Source: Desulfobacterium sp.
GTDB lineage: Bacteria; Desulfobacterota; Desulfobacteria; Desulfobacterales; Desulfobacteraceae
Assembly (NCBI GenBank): GCA_030145245.1
Contig: JAQYWC010000082.1
Span: 62,001 to 126,000, forward strand
DNA length: 64,000 nucleotides
Direction of reading: 5' to 3'
Below are positions 61,301 to 64,000 of the stretch, one piece after another. Each line of letters begins with the position of its first letter. Positions within the stretch are counted from its first letter, which is position 1. The position numbers and the translations under genes are program-made. The notes beneath the pieces were generated by a model. The model had not been told where the DNA came from. It made no database searches and saw nothing but the letters and a program-made list of their open reading frames with translations.

Positions 61301-62642
61301 CAAATCCCCCGCACACGGAGAATAGCGCGCAAAGGGAGGTCCGCATCAGGGCGTAACCATGGGAGGTGGCCGCCAGACGCGGGTTGTCATGGGTCTCGGC
61401 AAAGTGAATCATATGGCCGAAGCGTTCGGAAATATCCATGGCAGCGGGGAGATAGGCTTCCAACGCCTGACGGTCATAGTTCTGGAACAACTCGGAGTAG
61501 GCCCAGTTGAAGTTGGCCCGGTTCAGGATATCCCGGGTGGCCGCAACCGGTCCCCCCAGCCCCTCGAGGAAAAAGATGGTATCAGGGTACTCCTGCTTCA
61601 CCCGTGCCACCATATACTCCCATGCCGGCACGGGAATCATGTATCCGGCATCGCACCGGAATCCGTCCACCCCGCGGCTGCACCAGAGGAGGAAGATATC
61701 TGCCATATACCGCCATAACTCCTTTTTAGAGTAGTCCAGCCGGGTCAGGTCCTCCCATTGGACCCCCCAGGCCCCCGGCACCTCAATTCTTCCCTCCTCG
61801 CTCCTGACCAGCCACTCCGGATGCCGTTCATGGATGGAGGCGGCCCATCCGGTATGGTTGATGGCGATATCAAGGATCAGGTAGCCGGAACAGGAATGAA
61901 TTGTGTCCACAAGCTCCGTGAACTGCTCCAGAGGAGTGGCTGCCGGATCAAACTCGGCCAGGGCAGGATCCACATCAGTGAAGTTCAAGGCGGCATAGGG
62001 GCTGCCGAACCGCCCCATTCTGGCATAGGTGGTGGGGGTCGGATGGATGGGAAGCAGGTGAATGGCCCGGCACCCCAGATACGACAGTATATGGTCGACC
62101 TCGGCTTTAAGGTCCCGGAACGTCCCTGAGCAGGGAATAACGGAGTATTTTTTCTTATCCAGGGCTTTTATCCAGAGGGCTTCCTCCCCCTCCAGGGGGA
62201 CGGTGGCACACTTGGTGGGGCCGAACTGCCGCACAAACGCATTGTAGACGATGTTGGCACAACAGGTGCCGGCCGGCTCCACATTGATGACACAATCCTC
62301 GCCCGGGGGCCACACCGGGGCATCGCTGTCATCTGCGAAAAAAAAGCATTTTGCTTTAAAATGACCCGTTTCCCACAGGGGCAGGGTAATGGAGAACCGT
62401 GTTGAATCAAGGTGAACCATTTGGATATCGTGCCACGCTTCGTTGAGCTTGATCTCGTTGCGGTCCACCCGTGCAATGATCTCACCCCTTGCAATGGCAG
62501 CCCTGCCAAGGTTTGTCCTGATCCACGCCCTGCCCCTGACCCCGGGCGGAACCTTGAGGGTAAAGGTGACCACATCCCCGCAGAACATCACCCTGGATGT
62601 CCCGGGTTTGGGATGCTGGAAAATCATATCCGACACTTTCAT
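58338..62642 (-). CDS. Two-headed glycogen debranching enzyme (GH13 plus GH133)
   Basis: 1434 residues, the largest gene here. The N-terminal half contains a GH13-type barrel: LILDIAINHTGW, nucleophile in GVDGFRCDAGY, acid/base in FFLEGLGG and the third Asp in FAETHDNPR. The C-terminal third is an amylo-alpha-1,6-glucosidase (GH133): YPWFLDWGRDSLIFSRALI, TLPNMICG, ETSDAPLWFVAGV and QGYPVEIQALWHYAL. This pairing of a 4-alpha-glucanotransferase-like and a 1,6-glucosidase domain parallels eukaryotic debranching enzyme. It is first in the glycogen operon, with AGGG seven bases before the ATG. Confidence 0.88.
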   Translation of the reverse strand: MKVSDMIFQHPKPGTSRVMFCGDVVTFTLKVPPGVRGRAWIRTNLGRAAIARGEIIARVDRNEIKLNEAWHDIQMVHLDSTRFSITLPLWETGHFKAKCFFFADDSDAPVWPPGEDCVINVEPAGTCCANIVYNAFVRQFGPTKCATVPLEGEEALWIKALDKKKYSVIPCSGTFRDLKAEVDHILSYLGCRAIHLLPIHPTPTTYARMGRFGSPYAALNFTDVDPALAEFDPAATPLEQFTELVDTIHSCSGYLILDIAINHTGWAASIHERHPEWLVRSEEGRIEVPGAWGVQWEDLTRLDYSKKELWRYMADIFLLWCSRGVDGFRCDAGYMIPVPAWEYMVARVKQEYPDTIFFLEGLGGPVAATRDILNRANFNWAYSELFQNYDRQALEAYLPAAMDISERFGHMIHFAETHDNPRLAATSHGYALMRTSLCALFSVCGGFGFTNGVEWFATRKIDVHESVSLNWDAGINQTGHIRRLNLILKTHPAFASNVRLSLVHQGENNCVALSRVAPGEDKEVVVLANLDCDRAREVAWTMGTPGQGPMFDLVTERAVVVRQQDGLCRLELTPGEVVALTRDKEDIHRLRKADALNLGMPERVVLQKQRARVLKIVTALAGVGDVSAMDLNGAAQRLVADPVEFVRSVNPDGNESRVVVWQWDRDVRRQVMVPSGFLLMVVAPETFRAEIRTRNGNNFTTLGQDEALAMADGRFFALFLPMDTKGRVQEHILRIRVFSPKGTREGIASLLYLPGSGSTFVSSVFTRKAIAKDPSLKLLGVNNRGGMMRAFAWWGRLESRYDALLAANINPDYPEDRWMALARCRIWVTFQGYSRELGLDCLDRFTFSYDSAGKWRFRVPTSEGNHCLVELTLRMIEGKNSLELTISRPTADNREHLLDDSKPVTVIIRPDMEYRSFHETVKAWQGPEKRWKEAVTMVENGFVFSPEPDHCSVRVGVSLGSFVWEPEWQYMVHRSLDAGRGLDSESDLFSPGYFIATLEGDTAILLAADANENRVKSRVGAYTGHNDRSKDFARGWPLGEALMKSLTAFVVTRGDDKSVIAGYPWFLDWGRDSLIFSRALIQAGRLDEARKILRLFGRFEQNGTLPNMICGSDAANRETSDAPLWFVAGVRELVGHQGEAFLDEFLGDRTIRQILISIGESYIRGTDTGIQMDKESALVYSPSHFTWMDTNFPAGTPRQGYPVEIQALWHYALVFLARIDRRHQTPWKALAHRVAESVQHLFFLEERGYFSDCLHSQGMKPAATAVADDALRPNQLFLIALGAVRDAKPCIPALEQCMDLLVPGAIRTLDDGKVSLPLVIQGENGPLKDPLYPYSGHYMGDEDRERKPAYHNGTAWTWVFPVFCEAWAMVFGPSGAATGISWLKSSLKIMEKGAAGFVPEIVDGDAPHLARGCDAQAWGSSELLRVWLKLTTRR

Positions 62643-62677
62643 GGCTAAACCCTGATTAATAGCGTTTTAGAGTGTTA

Positions 62678-62691
62678 CGGCCATATGGCCG
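62678..62691. promoter_or_regulatory. 14-bp palindrome upstream of the glycogen operon
   Basis: CGGCCATATGGCCG, a perfect palindrome 36 bases before the debranching gene's ATG, in the 174-base gap after the sirtuin gene. It is a candidate operator for the glg operon. Confidence 0.45.
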
Positions 62692-62816
62692 GGAGATCTA
62701 TTATTGCTATGGATTTAACACGGTTTACAAAACAGCTGCGCAAGGATAATTCAGAACAATTCCAACAGGTCAACCTTCAGAAAGGACTCTTCCGGGAAAT
62801 CCATGGCTGTTCGTAT

Positions 62817-63557
62817 CTAAAGCTTGTCTATCTCTTCCATGAGCTGCTCCATGACAAGGGTGGCCCTGCCCTGGAGAAATATATCGGTGACAGAACCGGT
62901 ATAGGCGGATTCTGCCGTATTGATCTCGATGATCGAAGCGCCGTGCTGCTTTGCTATCCTGGGAATCATGTTGGCCGGAGCCACCTCGCCGGTGGTGCCG
63001 ATGAGAATAAAGCAGTCGGCCTTTTCAGCCTCCCTGAAGGCGTTTGAGTTGGCAGGCTCGGGAATGGGCTCTCCGAAAAACACGGCATTGGGCTTTAACA
63101 GCCCCCGGCAATGGGAGCAAAGGGGGGGAAGAACCGAGAGGTCAACCTGGTCCACATGAATTCGTTTATGGCAGTTGAGGCAGACAAGCTTTCTCAAAGA
63201 ACCGTGGAACTCATGCACAACAATGTTTCCTGCGTCAAAATGGAGGTTGTCAACGTTCTGGGTGATCACAGCCTTGATGAGCTTTCTGTGTTCCAGCTCG
63301 GCCAGGGCATAGTGGGCCGTGTTTGGCTTTACCCCGCCGAACAGGTCGTAGAAGATCTCCCTCATCACCTCCCAGGAGCGGGTGGAATTGCTCAGGAAAT
63401 AGCGGATATCAAAGGTTGCAGGATCGTACCGGCTCCAGAGACCGTTTTCTCCCCGGAACGGAGAGATCCCGCTCTCAACCGATATGCCGGCACCGGTAAA
63501 GGCGACACAGCGGCGGGAGGATATGACCATCTTTGCTGCCTTGGCATACATGGACAA
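62817..63557 (-). CDS. Sirtuin NAD-dependent protein deacylase
   Basis: 246 residues. AFTGAGISVESGISPFRG is the NAD-binding motif and ITQNVDNLHFDAG the catalytic-loop motif; EFHGSL carries the catalytic His. The zinc ribbon is CLNCHKR and CSHCRG. ILIGTTGEVAPANMIP and IIEINTAES complete the Rossmann fold. It removes acyl groups from lysines using NAD. The start may be TTG 63557 or ATG 63551, both downstream of AAGGAGG. It is 31 bases downstream of the ThiF-like gene on the same strand. Confidence 0.92.
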   Translation of the reverse strand: MSMYAKAAKMVISSRRCVAFTGAGISVESGISPFRGENGLWSRYDPATFDIRYFLSNSTRSWEVMREIFYDLFGGVKPNTAHYALAELEHRKLIKAVITQNVDNLHFDAGNIVVHEFHGSLRKLVCLNCHKRIHVDQVDLSVLPPLCSHCRGLLKPNAVFFGEPIPEPANSNAFREAEKADCFILIGTTGEVAPANMIPRIAKQHGASIIEINTAESAYTGSVTDIFLQGRATLVMEQLMEEIDKL

Positions 63558-63588
63558 GGAACCTCCTTACATTCTTATACAAAGAGTT

Positions 63589-63999
63589 TCAGGTCAATTC
63601 AACGATATCAAAGGAGAGGGCCATGAGGTCTGCGATGAGCAACCGGTTTCTTAGGAGCTCTCCCCGGTTAAGCAGCACCTTGACCGCCTCGGACGCCTGG
63701 AGTGCGGCCACAAACAGGGCGCAATAGGAAAGATTTCCCATCTCATTTTCAACACCCGCAGCCCTTTTGGCTGACCGTTCCCCATAGACGAGTTCAAGCC
63801 CCGGGTCCTCGGGAAAGATGGTAATGATCTGGCCAAGGGTTCCGGCAATGGCACCCGAGACCAGGGGCACCCCTGCCCTTTTACAGGCATCCTCCAGTAA
63901 AAATCGTGTATCTATACTGTCCAGGCAATCGATCACAAGATCTGCATCACCAACGATTGCGTCGGCATTACCGTTGTCAAGAAAGCCGATGCAGGATGT
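63589..63999 (-). CDS. ThiF/MoeB/HesA-family adenylyltransferase, C-terminal part
   Basis: Partial; the 5' end lies beyond the window. The visible 136 residues show ADLVIDCLDSIDTRFLLEDAC, then VPLVSGAIAGTLGQIITIFPEDPGLE, typical of E1-like enzymes that adenylate the C-terminal Gly of ThiS or MoaD-type sulfur carriers. No second CxxC zinc pair is visible in the tail, which ends in a helix ALQASEAVKVLLNRGELL. It is followed by the sirtuin gene. Confidence 0.85.
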   Translation of the reverse strand, partial: TSCIGFLDNGNADAIVGDADLVIDCLDSIDTRFLLEDACKRAGVPLVSGAIAGTLGQIITIFPEDPGLELVYGERSAKRAAGVENEMGNLSYCALFVAALQASEAVKVLLNRGELLRNRLLIADLMALSFDIVELT

Positions 64000-64000
64000 C

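Overview
The window looks like chromosomal DNA of an anaerobic Gram-negative deltaproteobacterium, most likely a Desulfobacteraceae-type sulfate reducer. This is inferred from gene content, not from a search: a complete rnfCDGEAB ion-translocating ferredoxin:NAD oxidoreductase operon, a Sat-CysC fusion, a CooT-like nickel protein, PilZ/c-di-GMP proteins, a sigma-54 regulator, FadL, and PaaK linked to a tandem ACT protein. Base composition is moderate and the genes are densely packed.

Layout. 1-12 kb: a partial sigma-54 activator, Sat-CysC, a SLOG-like protein, aminopeptidase N with an apparently leaderless promoter, a small DRR-rich protein, a dodecin, two tandem GMC oxidoreductases behind a cereblon-type CULT-domain protein, a divergent NarL-type regulator lacking its phospho-Asp, a small exported protein and an EI24-type membrane protein. 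12-23 kb: class IV aminotransferase, class III cyclase homologue, a peptidase-less fragment of the M23 type, PilZ, tRNA-Arg(TCT), RpoH-like sigma factor, TPR lipoprotein, LolB-like lipoprotein, Mrp, dGTPase and a UPF0280 protein. 23.2-25.6 kb: an accessory patch between the UPF0280 gene and hutH holding a small HTH gene with a perfect palindromic operator, a PAS-type sensor and scattered broken copies of both flanking genes. 27-34.6 kb: phosphoesterase, CooT, M23-like protein, LapA-like protein, mutS, AMIN-amidase and enoyl-CoA hydratase.

34.6-36.7 kb is the most striking region. A consensus promoter is followed by a 26-codon phenylalanine-rich leader ORF, three mutually exclusive hairpins ending in an intrinsic terminator, then paaK and a tandem ACT gene. 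It has the architecture of a pheA-type ribosome-mediated attenuator but lies upstream of phenylacetate-CoA ligase. This suggests the ligase is switched on by phenylalanine starvation, as in aryl-acid salvage into phenylalanine.

36.8-42.1 kb: the rnf operon on the minus strand. 42-52 kb: UspA pair, MFS transporter, Tpx, a VOC protein with a decayed duplicate of its 3' end, a CDP-archaeol-synthase-like domain fused to a metallophosphoesterase, small conserved proteins, FadL, a solute-binding protein, and a PilZ-like/unknown/ParA operon. 52-62.6 kb: a four-gene glycogen operon (two-headed debranching enzyme, phosphorylase, synthase, branching enzyme). 62.8-64 kb: sirtuin and a partial ThiF/MoeB-family gene running off the window.
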